Origin: Planctomycetaceae bacterium
GTDB lineage: Bacteria; Planctomycetota; UBA1135; GCA-002686595
DNA: 64,000 nucleotides
Direction: 5' to 3'
Assembly (NCBI GenBank): GCA_011525785.1
Contig: WYBT01000002.1
Coordinates: forward strand, 60,686-124,685
The position numbers and the translations under genes are program-made. The notes beneath the pieces are model-generated. The model searched no databases. It was not told the DNA's origin and saw only the letters and a program-made list of their open reading frames with translations. Below are positions 1-8,480 of the stretch, in pieces; position 1 is the first letter of the stretch, and every line of letters starts with the position of its first letter.

Positions 1-642
1 CTCGAGCAGGCGCGCGCGTTGGTCGGCGAGGCTCGGCGCCGAAGCCGCGTAGCTCGCGAGCGCCGCGGCGAACGCCGGAGGCAGCGCGTGGCGCAGCCGC
101 TCGACGCCGCGGTGGATCCAGCTCTTCACGCTCCCGGCCGGGTGGCCGAGTGCGTGCGCGATCTGCGTCGGCGTGAGTCCGTGGACCAGGCGCAGAGTCA
201 GCACGTCGCGCTGGGGCGAAGGGAACTCGGCGATCGCCTCGCGCAGCGCAGCGGCGAACTCGCGCGCATCGGCCAGCTCCGCGGGGTCCTCGCTGGGCGG
301 CGCATCGAAGCGCCAGCCCTCGAACTCGCGCTCCCGGGCGCGGCGCTCGCGTCGCGCGACGTTGACCAGGATCCCGCACATCCAAGGGAGCAAGGGCCGG
401 CTCGGGTCGTAGCTGTCCGCCGCTCGGATCGCGTCGAGGAAGGTCTCCTGAACCAGGTCCTCCGGCGAGACCCCGCGGCGTCCCAAGTGGTGGGCCACGA
501 GCAGCAGTTCCTGGGCCACGAGGTCGAACACCTGCGCCAGCGCCTGCGGCTCACGCGTGCGCCGAAATTGGCAGAAGGTCTCGCGCGCCGCGTCGGCATC
601 GCGCGACTCTCGGCCGTCGGACTCGGATCGGTTGGAACGCAA
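1..642 (-). CDS. ECF-type RNA polymerase sigma factor, 3' end beyond window
   Basis: This is a sigma-70 family, extracytoplasmic-function type factor that would direct RNA polymerase to a small promoter set. Reading leftward, a region-2 core helix (GVSPEDLVQETFLDAIRA) is followed by PWMCGILVNVARRERR, an acidic linker, and region 4 with FPSPQRDVLTLRLVHGLTPT and the helix-turn-helix QIAHALGHPAGSVKSWIHRG. About 214 codons are present and the frame is still open at base 1, so the C-terminus lies outside. No ATG lies upstream in frame; TTG at 642 is the chosen start and is uncertain. It diverges from the SpoIIE-type phosphatase set at 817. Its SAPSLADQRARLLE tail continues past region 4, so a short C-terminal extension is possible. 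No anti-sigma factor of the ZAS type is visible. Confidence 0.85.
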   Translation of the reverse strand, partial: MRSNRSESDGRESRDADAARETFCQFRRTREPQALAQVFDLVAQELLLVAHHLGRRGVSPEDLVQETFLDAIRAADSYDPSRPLLPWMCGILVNVARRERRAREREFEGWRFDAPPSEDPAELADAREFAAALREAIAEFPSPQRDVLTLRLVHGLTPTQIAHALGHPAGSVKSWIHRGVERLRHALPPAFAAALASYAASAPSLADQRARLLE

Positions 643-816
643 GGGTGAACTCGAGGTGGCGCAGGCGGCGGACCTGGGCGACGCCGCGCGAGGGGACTTG
701 CCGCGGCGCCGTCGCCGGGTTGCGCGAAAGCGCGGACTTCTCGCGCGAGCGCGGGCCGGCGCTTGGAGACCGGGGATCCGCGCGCGCCCCGCTATCCTGA
801 CACCTCGGCCCTTCCC

Positions 817-1920
817 ATGAGCGAACACGACTCCACCGACCGCACGATCACCTCTCTGCCGCTTTCGAGCGAGCGAGAGGTCGAGTGGACCCACGTGCTC
901 GTGGTGGTCGAAGGCGCGAGCGCGGGCGAGCGCTTCGTGCTCGGGCGCGAGCTGTCGATCGGCCGCGATCCCACCTGCGATGTGCGCCTGGTCGACCGCT
1001 CGGTCTCGCGCCTGCACTGCCGCGTGAGCCTCGCCGAGCAGCGTGCACTGGTGACCGACAACGGCTCGACCAACGGCACCTTCGTCGACGGCGTGCGCGT
1101 CCAGGACAGCACCGTGCTCAAGCCCGGCGCGCTGCTGCAGATCGGCGACCACTTGCTGCGCCACGACGTGTGCACCACGGCGGAGGCTGCGCGCGAGGTG
1201 GAACTCGCGCAGGATCTGCGCAAGGCGCGCGAGTACGTGGCCGCGCTGATCCCCGCGCCGCTCGCGCGCGCCGATGTGCGCATCGAGTGGGCTTTCCAGC
1301 CCTGCGCGGCGCTCGGCGGCGACCTGCTCGGCTACCACTGGATCGACGACGCGCGCCTGGCGCTGTACGTGCTCGACGTGTGTGGGCACGGAGCCGGCCC
1401 GGCGATGCACTCGGCCTCGGTCTTCAACGCCTTGCGCGGACAGACGCTGCCCCACACCGACTTCGCTGCGCCCGCGCAGGTGCTCTCCGCGCTCAATCAG
1501 CACTTCGCGATGGAGCGCCACGGCGGGATGTACCTGACGATGTGGTACGGCGTGCTCGAGCCGCGCACGCGGCGACTGAGCTTCGCCTCGGCCGGCCACC
1601 CGCCCGCGCTGTTGCTCGAGGGCGCGCGCTCGACACGACTGGCGACGAAGAGCCCGCCGATCGGAGTGAGCGAGGGGCGGCGCTTCACGCAGGCGCAGGC
1701 TGAAATCCGCGCCGGCGCGCGCCTGTGGGTGCTCAGCGACGGCGTGTTCGAATTCACTTCGAGCGACGAGAGCGTGTTCTCGCTCGACGAGTTCGAACGC
1801 GGCCTGCTCGAGACGCCGCGCTCGAGTCCGAGCGACGTGCAAAGAGCACTTCAAGGTCGCGCAAAGCGCGGAGTCTTCGAGGACGACTTCTCGATGCTGA
1901 CGGTCTCGATGGGGCCGTGA
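817..1920 (+). CDS. FHA domain / SpoIIE-type PP2C serine phosphatase
   Basis: A cytoplasmic 367-residue signalling phosphatase. Residues ~25-105 form an FHA phosphothreonine-binding domain (SIGRDPTCDVRLVDRSVSRL, then DNGSTNGTFVDG). Residues ~140-365 form a PP2C/SpoIIE phosphatase with its metal-binding aspartates in place: GGDLLGYHW, LDVCGHGAGPAM, SAGHPPALL, LSDGVFE and EDDFSMLTV. There is no membrane segment. It is followed at 19 and then 10 bases by a STAS protein and an RsbW-like kinase, the classic partner-switching order. The inferred job is to dephosphorylate the STAS protein in response to a phosphopeptide read by the FHA domain. The ATG at 817 begins just before the FHA domain; an upstream in-frame start would add residues unlike the family. 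Confidence 0.92.
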   Translation: MSEHDSTDRTITSLPLSSEREVEWTHVLVVVEGASAGERFVLGRELSIGRDPTCDVRLVDRSVSRLHCRVSLAEQRALVTDNGSTNGTFVDGVRVQDSTVLKPGALLQIGDHLLRHDVCTTAEAAREVELAQDLRKAREYVAALIPAPLARADVRIEWAFQPCAALGGDLLGYHWIDDARLALYVLDVCGHGAGPAMHSASVFNALRGQTLPHTDFAAPAQVLSALNQHFAMERHGGMYLTMWYGVLEPRTRRLSFASAGHPPALLLEGARSTRLATKSPPIGVSEGRRFTQAQAEIRAGARLWVLSDGVFEFTSSDESVFSLDEFERGLLETPRSSPSDVQRALQGRAKRGVFEDDFSMLTVSMGP

Positions 1921-1939
1921 GAGCCAGTAGGCTCACGGG

Positions 1940-2290
1940 ATGAACCTGCGCGTGCTCGAAGCTCCCCCGACCCAAGTCCATGTCGCGCTCGACGGCCGGT
2001 TGGACACCGCCGGCGTCGATGCAATCGAAGTGAAGTTCAACGCCGCGGTCGTCGCGCGCCGCAAGGACGCCGTGGTCGACCTGAGCGCGCTCGAGTTCCT
2101 CAGCTCGATGGGCGTGCGCATGCTGCTGCTCGCCGCCAAAGCGCTCGAACGCACGGGGCAGCGCATGGTGCTCGTAGCGCGCGGCCCAGTGATCTCGACC
2201 GCGCTGCAGCACAGCGCCATCGACGAGTTGATCCCCGTGGCGCAGGACCTGGACCAGGCGCGCGCGATCCTGGCCGGCGGGCGGCCCTGA
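1940..2290 (+). CDS. STAS-domain anti-sigma factor antagonist
   Basis: A 116-residue single STAS domain of the SpoIIAA/RsbV type. The fold signature is VVDLSALEFLSSMGVRMLL; the paired serines sit where the regulatory phosphoserine lies in this family. Its partner kinase begins 10 bases downstream and its probable phosphatase ends 19 bases upstream, so the three genes make one module. In known systems the unphosphorylated antagonist sequesters the RsbW-type kinase and frees its target, usually a sigma factor. The target here is not proven. The divergent ECF factor is the nearest candidate, but RsbW-type proteins normally bind SigB/SigF-type factors, so a non-sigma target is equally possible. 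Confidence 0.9.
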   Translation: MNLRVLEAPPTQVHVALDGRLDTAGVDAIEVKFNAAVVARRKDAVVDLSALEFLSSMGVRMLLLAAKALERTGQRMVLVARGPVISTALQHSAIDELIPVAQDLDQARAILAGGRP

Positions 2291-2300
2291 CTGGCGAGCG

Positions 2301-2723
2301 ATGCGCAGCACGTTCGAGCAGCGCTTGACGGCTGATCTGCGCGCGCTGTCGGCGCTGGCGGCCGAGCTGCGCGCCTGGCTCGCGCTCCACGGCGTCGACC
2401 CGCAAGCGGTCCACGGCATCGACTTCGCGCTCGAGGAACTGGCCAGCAACTGCATCCGCCACGCACAGCTTCCCAGCGGCGCACAAGGCTGGATCGGCGT
2501 GCGCGTCGAGCTCACGCGCGATGCCGTCGAGTTGCGGCTCGACGACGGCGGCGCGCCCTTCGACCCCACGCGCGCGCCGGCCCCGCCGCGCTTCTCGGAC
2601 CTCGCCAGCGCGACCGCGGGCGGACGCGGCCTCCGCATGGTGCTCGAGCTGACGCCGGACCTGCGCTACGAGCGCGTGAACGAGCGCAACGTCGTTCGCG
2701 TGCGCGTTCCCCGCGCGCACTGA
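2301..2723 (+). CDS. RsbW-like serine kinase / anti-sigma factor (HATPase_c)
   Basis: A 140-residue GHKL ATP-binding protein of the RsbW/SpoIIAB type that would phosphorylate the STAS protein encoded just upstream. The N-box is FALEELASNCIRHA, the G1 box DDGGAPFDP and the G2 box GGRGLRMV. There is no receiver or dimerisation domain as in histidine kinases. It is the last gene of the rightward module, and a GC-rich inverted repeat follows within 25 bases, as expected for transcription termination. Confidence 0.88.
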   Translation: MRSTFEQRLTADLRALSALAAELRAWLALHGVDPQAVHGIDFALEELASNCIRHAQLPSGAQGWIGVRVELTRDAVELRLDDGGAPFDPTRAPAPPRFSDLASATAGGRGLRMVLELTPDLRYERVNERNVVRVRVPRAH

Positions 2724-2745
2724 AGCGCCGCCGGCGCCAACGACA

Positions 2746-2778
2746 ACGGGCGGCCGCGAGGGACTCGCGACCGCCCGT
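2746..2778. terminator. Convergent hairpin terminator
   Basis: Two 15-base arms (2746-2760 and 2764-2778) are complementary with one mismatch around a 3-base loop. It sits between the stop of the rightward RsbW-like gene and the stop of the leftward aldolase gene, so it could serve both. No clear T-run follows on either strand, which is common in very GC-rich genomes. Confidence 0.6.
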
Positions 2779-2803
2779 GTTCGAGGCCCGAGAGCCGCCG
2801 CGC

Positions 2804-3694
2804 TCAGGTGCGCGAGGCGTCGAAGATGCTCTGGATCGCCTCGTCGAGCGCCGCGTTGAACTCCTCGTCGCTCTGCTGCGCGCTGAGCCCTTCCGAGAGC
2901 GCGCGGCTGAAGCTCGCGATCATGCCCGGGTTGCGGGACAGGCGCGCGTTCGACTTGAGCCGGCTGTAGCCGCCCGAGAGCGCCACGACACGCACCACGT
3001 TGGGGTGCTCGATCAGGCGCGAGTAGAAGTCGTCCACCTCGGGGATGGTGAGCTTGAGCATCACGAGCTGGTCGGAATCGAGTTCGTCGAGCTTGGAGAT
3101 GATCGCGTTCTCGAGCAGGCCCTCGGCCTCGACCTTGTCGGGGCAGTCGATGTCGACCTCGGGCTCGAGGATCGGCACCAGGCCCGCCGCGACGATCTCG
3201 AGGCCCACTTGGAACTGCTGCGCGACGGCGCGCTCGATGCCGGTCTCGTTCGCCTGCTTGATCACCGAACGCATCTTGGTGCCGAACACGTTGTGCGAGC
3301 GCGCGCGCGCGAGCAGCTTGCCCAGATCGGGCATGTCCTTCATGAGCTGCACGCCGTCGGCTTCGGGCGCCAGGCCCTTGTCGACCTTGAGGAACGGCAC
3401 GACGCGCTTTTCGTTCCACAAGTACTCGGCCGAACCCTGGCCGCGGATCTGGCGGTCCATGGTGTTCTCGAACAGGATCGCGCCGAGGATGCGGTCGCCG
3501 TTGAAGGCCGGCGAAGTGATGATGCGCGTGCGCATCTCGTGCACCTTGGCGTACATCGCTTCCTCGCCCGAGTAGGCCGTCTCGGGCACGCCGTACAGCT
3601 TCAGCGCCTTGGGCGTGCTGCCGCCCGACTGATCGAGGGCGGCCAGGAAGCCGTCTTGGGACAGGACCTTGGTGAGTTGTTGTTCGAAGACCAT
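2804..3694 (-). CDS. Class I fructose-bisphosphate aldolase
   Basis: Catalyses reversible cleavage of fructose-1,6-bisphosphate to DHAP and glyceraldehyde-3-phosphate through a Schiff base; cytoplasmic, 296 residues. Recognisable active-site segments, aligned with the animal-type enzyme, are ALDQSGGSTPKALKLYGV near the N-terminus, PFLKVDKGL, FGTKMRSVI, PILEPEVDID and VMLKLTIPE. The lysine in the last segment corresponds to the Schiff-base lysine. The length fits the short bacterial class I form. The start at 3694 (MVFEQQLTKVL) was preferred over an upstream in-frame start at 3754, because the extra 20 residues are unlike the family. It is followed by a convergent terminator and preceded by a long perfect hairpin. 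Confidence 0.93.
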   Translation of the reverse strand: MVFEQQLTKVLSQDGFLAALDQSGGSTPKALKLYGVPETAYSGEEAMYAKVHEMRTRIITSPAFNGDRILGAILFENTMDRQIRGQGSAEYLWNEKRVVPFLKVDKGLAPEADGVQLMKDMPDLGKLLARARSHNVFGTKMRSVIKQANETGIERAVAQQFQVGLEIVAAGLVPILEPEVDIDCPDKVEAEGLLENAIISKLDELDSDQLVMLKLTIPEVDDFYSRLIEHPNVVRVVALSGGYSRLKSNARLSRNPGMIASFSRALSEGLSAQQSDEEFNAALDEAIQSIFDASRT

Positions 3695-3837
3695 CGCGTT
3701 TGGGGGCAGTAGGGAGTCGCCGGAAGGGAATCGAGGCGAAAGAGTCTCCCCCACCGCCGCGAATCGATCAACAGCACCGCGCGTGGGCGCGCGACTCAGC
3801 GCGAGTCGAACGCCGCGCTGAGATCTTGGTTTTGGTC

Positions 3838-3890
3838 GCTACTCCCGCCTGAGACCTTCGCGAAGCGCGAAGGTCTCAGGCGGGAGTAGC
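3838..3890. repeat. Perfect 25-bp inverted repeat (long hairpin)
   Basis: Bases 3838-3862 and 3866-3890 are perfect reverse complements of 25 bases separated by a 3-base loop. The right arm ends at the base next to the stop codon of the toroid-protein gene at 3891. As RNA it would be an exceptionally stable stem directly after the stop and may terminate transcription or stabilise the 3' end. No T-run follows it on the minus strand. Its sequence differs from the two larger palindromes at 21.7 and 23.4 kb. Confidence 0.85.
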
Positions 3891-6344
3891 TCAGCGCTTG
3901 CGCTGCAGCTCGAGCTCGGAAAAGCCGACCGGCTCCGAGGCGGACTTGCGATCGCGACACTCGACGATACGCACTTCGAGCTCCTTGACAGCCAGCGTCG
4001 CGCCGAACTCGAGCACCGACTTGGCGAGCACGTCGGGATCGAGGTCGAGCGGGAACTGCTCCTTTTGGTTCACCACCACCACGACCTTGCTCGCGCGCGG
4101 CGAGGCCGAGTGCTCGGGCCGGGGCAGCGCGTGCGTGAGCAGCAGGCGCTCGGCCTTGATGGCGCGGTCGAGCGTGATGCGCAGCCAGGGCCGCTCGTCG
4201 CCCGCCGCGCAGCGCCAACGTCCTTCGAAGCTGCCGTCGCACACGCGCTGCGGAGCTTCGCCGTCGCCGAGCTGCGACGAGGCCGCGAACTTGCCGCGCG
4301 CATCGAACAAGAGGTCGCGCTCGAGATCGCTGGCGTAGTCCAGGCGCACCAGGCCCGCTGCGAGTTCGACGTTCACCGCCAGCTCGGGCGAGTCGAAGCG
4401 CAGCGGCTCGCCTCCCCCGCTGGCCCCATCCGCGGGCGCAGCCGGCGCCGTCTGACCCGACGACTTCGCCGGCGCCGCGCGGGCGAACAGCCGCGCCGTG
4501 ACCAGCCACTTGCCGCGCCGTGCGAACGAGTGGCGCAGGGCGAAGCGCTGCAGCTCGACGCGCTTGACCACGCCGCCCTTGACCAGGCCGATCAGTTCGG
4601 GCTCCTGTTGCTCGCCCTCCATGCGCGCGTGGTACTCGACGCGCTCGACCTCGAGCGCCTCGCCGCCGCCGAGCTTGCTCATCAGCTCGTCGTCGAGCGC
4701 GCTGATCCACATCGTGAGCTGCGTATCGCCCGTGATGCGCAGGCGCGGCCGACCTGCGAGTTGCGCCGTCTCGAGCACGCCAGCGCGCTGGGCGACTTCA
4801 CCGCTCGAGCGCGCAGCCGTGGCCTTCTTGAGGAACAGCAACGCGAGGCACGTGTCGAGGTACTCGTGGTGCGCCCAGCCGTGCGGGTTCCACGAGCCGT
4901 CATCCTTCTGCGCCTTGAGCAGGTAGGCCGCGCCGTCCCAGTACCAGTCGATGCCGCCCAGGCGCTCGAGGTTGAACAGCGCGCCGACGCGCTCGATGCC
5001 GTAGATCCAGAAGTAGTGGTGGCTCGCGCCGTGGTGCGGGTTGACCGACCAGCCCATGTTGTGCTCGATCCACGCCAGCGCCTGCTCCTTGGCGGCGGTG
5101 AGCTTGCCCCGCAGCGCGCCGGGCAGGCTTTTCCCGCCGATTTCCTCGCAGATCGCGATCACCGACAGCCCGCCGGTGGTGGTCGAGCCGAAGGCGTTCT
5201 CCTGCATGCGGTACGCGAAGCCCGCGATGCGCTGCTTGGCGCCCGAAGCATCCACGACCTCGCGCGGCGACTCGAGGCAGCGCAGCACGCCGCCTGCGAG
5301 CTTGGCCCACACGCCTTCGGGCACGCCCACGCCGCTCTTGGCCGCTGCGCGCAAGGCGAGCGCCGCGTAGAGCGTGTTCGACATGTCGACCGGCGGCCGA
5401 TGGCCGTCGGGGTAGATCGGATAGTCATAGAGCCCGACCGAACTCTGCATGCCCACCAGGCGCGCGGTGCAGTCCTCGAGCAGGCCGCGATCGCCGGGAT
5501 CGTCGGCGGCGTCGAAGGCCAGGATCGCGCACGAGAGCGCGTAGACCGTGTCGAGCGGACGCTCGCGCACGAAGGCCAGCGCCTTCACCACGGCCGGGTG
5601 CGTGCGCGGCACGCCGCACTTGAGCAGCGTGTAGGCGCAGAGCGCCGCGTGACCGCCGCCCCACTGCTCCCAGGCGCCCCACGAGCCGTCGATCAACTGT
5701 CGGCGCGCGAGGAAGTCGCAGCCGCGGTCGATGGCTTCGTTGATGGACTCCTGTGCGATCTTCTCCCAGGGCCGGATGCGGAACGAGTACGCACCGCCGA
5801 GATTGCCGACCTTCGCGACGAGGTGGTTCGCGCCCGCGCGCAGGCGCAACGTGATCGAGTGGTCCTGCTCCGACAGTCCGCGCGCGACGTGCGCGTCGAC
5901 CAGCAACTGCCCGTTGAGCCACAGCCGCAGCGAGTCGTCGGAGCCGCACCACACCTGCAAGTCGCGCGCGCTGTCGCAGTCGATGCGGCGGTAGAGGTAC
6001 ACCAGCGCGTTGGCGACGTCGCCGCCCTTCGACGCCGGCGGCGGAACGAGCTTGTTGAGGTCGAACACGCCGCAGTCGAGCGCGTTGGTCGCGAAGGCCT
6101 CGCCAAGCGTGCGCCACACGACGTTGTCGCCGCCCATGCCCTTGTAGGTCGCCGCGAGATCGGGTCCCTCGAACAGACTCGGCGCGCCCTTGACCGGCTT
6201 CTCCGGCGCGAGCGGCTCGGCCAGTTGGCCCTTTTCGTGGTCGAAGTCGAAGCGTCCGAGCGCGCGCCAGGGACCGTAGCTCTGGGCGCGGCCCAACGTC
6301 GCGAGCACGCTGGCGACGAGCGCGGTGAAGAGGAGTTTGCGCAT
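3891..6344 (-). CDS. Secreted alpha/alpha-toroid (prenyltransferase/squalene-oxidase repeat) protein
   Basis: An 817-residue exported protein of unknown activity. The signal peptide is MRKLLFTALVASVLATLGRA. A PA14- or beta-sandwich-like region (~40-200, with ITLRLRAGANHLVAKVGNLG) is followed by a terpenoid-cyclase-type toroid (~210-530) with QLIDGSWGAWEQWGGGHAAL, DTVYALSCAILAF and KDDGSWNPHGWAHHEYLDT. The C-terminal ~150 residues resemble a discoidin-like binding sandwich (GDERPWLRITLDRAIKAERL). The DxDD motif of squalene-hopene cyclases was not found, so terpene cyclisation is unlikely. Secreted toroid proteins like this recur in planctomycetes without a known role. The start at 6344 is fixed by the signal peptide. 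It diverges from the PHP gene across 92 bases. Confidence 0.8.
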   Translation of the reverse strand: MRKLLFTALVASVLATLGRAQSYGPWRALGRFDFDHEKGQLAEPLAPEKPVKGAPSLFEGPDLAATYKGMGGDNVVWRTLGEAFATNALDCGVFDLNKLVPPPASKGGDVANALVYLYRRIDCDSARDLQVWCGSDDSLRLWLNGQLLVDAHVARGLSEQDHSITLRLRAGANHLVAKVGNLGGAYSFRIRPWEKIAQESINEAIDRGCDFLARRQLIDGSWGAWEQWGGGHAALCAYTLLKCGVPRTHPAVVKALAFVRERPLDTVYALSCAILAFDAADDPGDRGLLEDCTARLVGMQSSVGLYDYPIYPDGHRPPVDMSNTLYAALALRAAAKSGVGVPEGVWAKLAGGVLRCLESPREVVDASGAKQRIAGFAYRMQENAFGSTTTGGLSVIAICEEIGGKSLPGALRGKLTAAKEQALAWIEHNMGWSVNPHHGASHHYFWIYGIERVGALFNLERLGGIDWYWDGAAYLLKAQKDDGSWNPHGWAHHEYLDTCLALLFLKKATAARSSGEVAQRAGVLETAQLAGRPRLRITGDTQLTMWISALDDELMSKLGGGEALEVERVEYHARMEGEQQEPELIGLVKGGVVKRVELQRFALRHSFARRGKWLVTARLFARAAPAKSSGQTAPAAPADGASGGGEPLRFDSPELAVNVELAAGLVRLDYASDLERDLLFDARGKFAASSQLGDGEAPQRVCDGSFEGRWRCAAGDERPWLRITLDRAIKAERLLLTHALPRPEHSASPRASKVVVVVNQKEQFPLDLDPDVLAKSVLEFGATLAVKELEVRIVECRDRKSASEPVGFSELELQRKR

Positions 6345-6436
6345 GGGTTGGCGCGAAGTGCGGGGACGCGCTCGCAGGCGAGATCTTCGCACGAGCTTCG
6401 CGGCGCGATTATGCGACTCACAGCTAGGATCCGGGA

Positions 6437-8470
6437 ATGGTCGACCGTGCTGTCTCACGACGTGTGTTGCTCGGCGCCGGCTGTGCGCTCATGGGCTGGA
6501 TCGCCGCCGCTGGCGTGCAGCACGGACCAGAGCGAACGCTGGACGAGCGCTACCACCACCTGGGCAACGACCGCTCGAAGGACTGGCCCGAGGCCTCGGT
6601 CGACCCCGAGGGAACTCGGCTCGACGTGCGCTTCGAGTCGCGCGCCAACGCGGGCGAATGGACCCTGTTCGTCGAACAGCGCAGCGTCGACAACGTCTGG
6701 CGACTGAAAGCCAATGGAGTCGAGATTGCGCAACTGAAAGCGGGGCCAGCGCTCGTCACGCGCAGCTACCCGCTCCCCGCGGGGGCGCTGGTGGCGGGCG
6801 AAAACGTGCTGAGCTTCGAGCCCGACGAGCCGAACGACGACGTGGTCCTCGGCCGCGTGCGGCTGGTCGAGCAGTCGCTGCGCGAATTGCACCGCTCGCG
6901 GCCCGTGCGCGTGCGCGTGCGCGACGCACAGAATCGCTCGCCGCTGCCCGCGCGCATCACCGCGGTCGACGCGCAAGGCAAGCCCGCGCTGATCCTGTAC
7001 GGCGAGCGCCCGCAGACGGCCGTGCGCGAGGGCGTGATCTACGTGCCCGACGACGGCGCAAGCTTCGAGCTTCCGATCGGAACGTACAGCGTCTACGCGA
7101 CGCGCGGACCGGAGTGGAGTGTCGCGACGCAGACACTCACGCTCGCCGAGGGCGGATCGACCGAGCTCGAGTTCGAGCTGCGGCGCGAAGTCGACACGCG
7201 CGGCTTCGTCGCAGCCGACACGCACATCCACACGCTGCAGTTCAGCGGCCACGGCGACGCGAGCGCCGACGAGCGGCAGGTCACGCTCGCGGGCGAAGGC
7301 GTCGAGCTCGCCGTCGCCACCGACCACAACCACAACACCGACTACGCGCCGTACCAGCGCTCGCTGGGCCTCTCACGCCACTTCACCGCGGTCGTCGGCA
7401 ACGAAGTCACGACCGACGTCGGTCACTTCAACGGCTTCCCGCTGAAGGCGGGCGACGCGCTGCCCGACCACAAGCTCTCGAACTACGTGCAGATCGTGGC
7501 CGGCATCCGCGCCAAGGGCGCCAAGGTCGTGATCCTCAACCACCCGCGCTGGCCGAGCCACGAGGACAGTCCCTTCGGCAACCACCATCTCGATCCGCTG
7601 CTGGGCCGCTTCGATCCGCCGCTCGAGCTGACCGTCGACGCGACCGAGATGATCAACGCCACGACCGAAGAGCGCGAGCCGATGCTGCTCTTCCGCGACT
7701 GGTTCGCGTTGCTCAATCGCGGCGTGCGCATCTTCGCGGTGGGTTCGTCGGATTCGCACACCGTCGGCGAACCTGTCGGCCAAGGCCGCACGTACGTGCC
7801 GAGCGCGAGCGACGATCCGGCGCGGATCGACGTCGACGCGGCCTGCGAGGCGATCAAGAACGGCCGCACGTCGATCGGCATGGGCATCTTCGCGAGCCTG
7901 CGCGTCGGCGACGGTGCTGGTCCAGGCGACACGGTGAGCGGCGCGGCGAAGCTCGCGTTCGAGCTGCGCGTGCAGGCGCCGAGCTGGGTGCGCGCGCGCA
8001 AGGCGCAGATGTTCGTGAACGGCGTCGTGCGCGAGGAGCGCGACGTGCCGCACGCCGAGAACGCCGCGACGGACGCGCGTCTTGATTTCGAACTCACACC
8101 GCACGCGCACGACTCGTGGGTCGTGTTCGTGGTGACCGGAGACGGCGTCGACGGACCTTACTGGCCGCAGCTCAACGCCTACACGCTCGCGGCGACCAAT
8201 CCGGTCTTCGTCGACGTCGACGGCGACGGCTGGCAGAGCGCGCGCGAACTCGCGCAGCGTTGGGTCAGCGCCGCCGCGAACGACGACGAGCTGCGCGCGC
8301 GCCTCGCCTCGGCCGACAGCGCCGTGCGAGTGCACGTCCTCGCCGCCGCGCTGGACGCACTCGGCGCCGACGCCGCCAAGGCCGCGAAAGCCGAGCGCCT
8401 CGACGCGCTCATCGGCGACGGAGCCTCGCTCGGCGAGAGCGTGCGCGAATTCCGACTGCGCTTCGAATGA
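6437..8470 (+). CDS. PHP-domain metallohydrolase (CehA/McbA-like), exported
   Basis: A 677-residue protein with an N-terminal signal or anchor (RRVLLGAGCALMGWIAAAG), an accessory beta-rich region (~30-240) and a PHP-type metal hydrolase domain (~255-480). The metal-ligand motifs are AADTHIHTLQFSGHGD, VELAVATDHNHNTDY, ILNHPRWPSH and VGSSDSHTVGE. PHP and CehA/McbA relatives hydrolyse phosphoesters or carbamate-type bonds; the substrate here cannot be told from sequence. The C-terminal part includes a FVDVDGDGW segment resembling a calcium loop. It ends 10 bases from the convergent formylglycine-generating gene. The ATG at 6437 is the only start that keeps the hydrophobic leader near the N-terminus. 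Confidence 0.8.
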   Translation: MVDRAVSRRVLLGAGCALMGWIAAAGVQHGPERTLDERYHHLGNDRSKDWPEASVDPEGTRLDVRFESRANAGEWTLFVEQRSVDNVWRLKANGVEIAQLKAGPALVTRSYPLPAGALVAGENVLSFEPDEPNDDVVLGRVRLVEQSLRELHRSRPVRVRVRDAQNRSPLPARITAVDAQGKPALILYGERPQTAVREGVIYVPDDGASFELPIGTYSVYATRGPEWSVATQTLTLAEGGSTELEFELRREVDTRGFVAADTHIHTLQFSGHGDASADERQVTLAGEGVELAVATDHNHNTDYAPYQRSLGLSRHFTAVVGNEVTTDVGHFNGFPLKAGDALPDHKLSNYVQIVAGIRAKGAKVVILNHPRWPSHEDSPFGNHHLDPLLGRFDPPLELTVDATEMINATTEEREPMLLFRDWFALLNRGVRIFAVGSSDSHTVGEPVGQGRTYVPSASDDPARIDVDAACEAIKNGRTSIGMGIFASLRVGDGAGPGDTVSGAAKLAFELRVQAPSWVRARKAQMFVNGVVREERDVPHAENAATDARLDFELTPHAHDSWVVFVVTGDGVDGPYWPQLNAYTLAATNPVFVDVDGDGWQSARELAQRWVSAAANDDELRARLASADSAVRVHVLAAALDALGADAAKAAKAERLDALIGDGASLGESVREFRLRFE

Positions 8471-8480
8471 CGCGCGTTGC

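Noticed and set aside
4065..6707. An 880-codon open frame on the plus strand across the toroid-protein gene
   Set aside because: It is antisense to a gene with a signal peptide and recognisable domains, and its product is an Arg/Ala/Val-rich string without motifs. High GC content leaves such frames open by chance.
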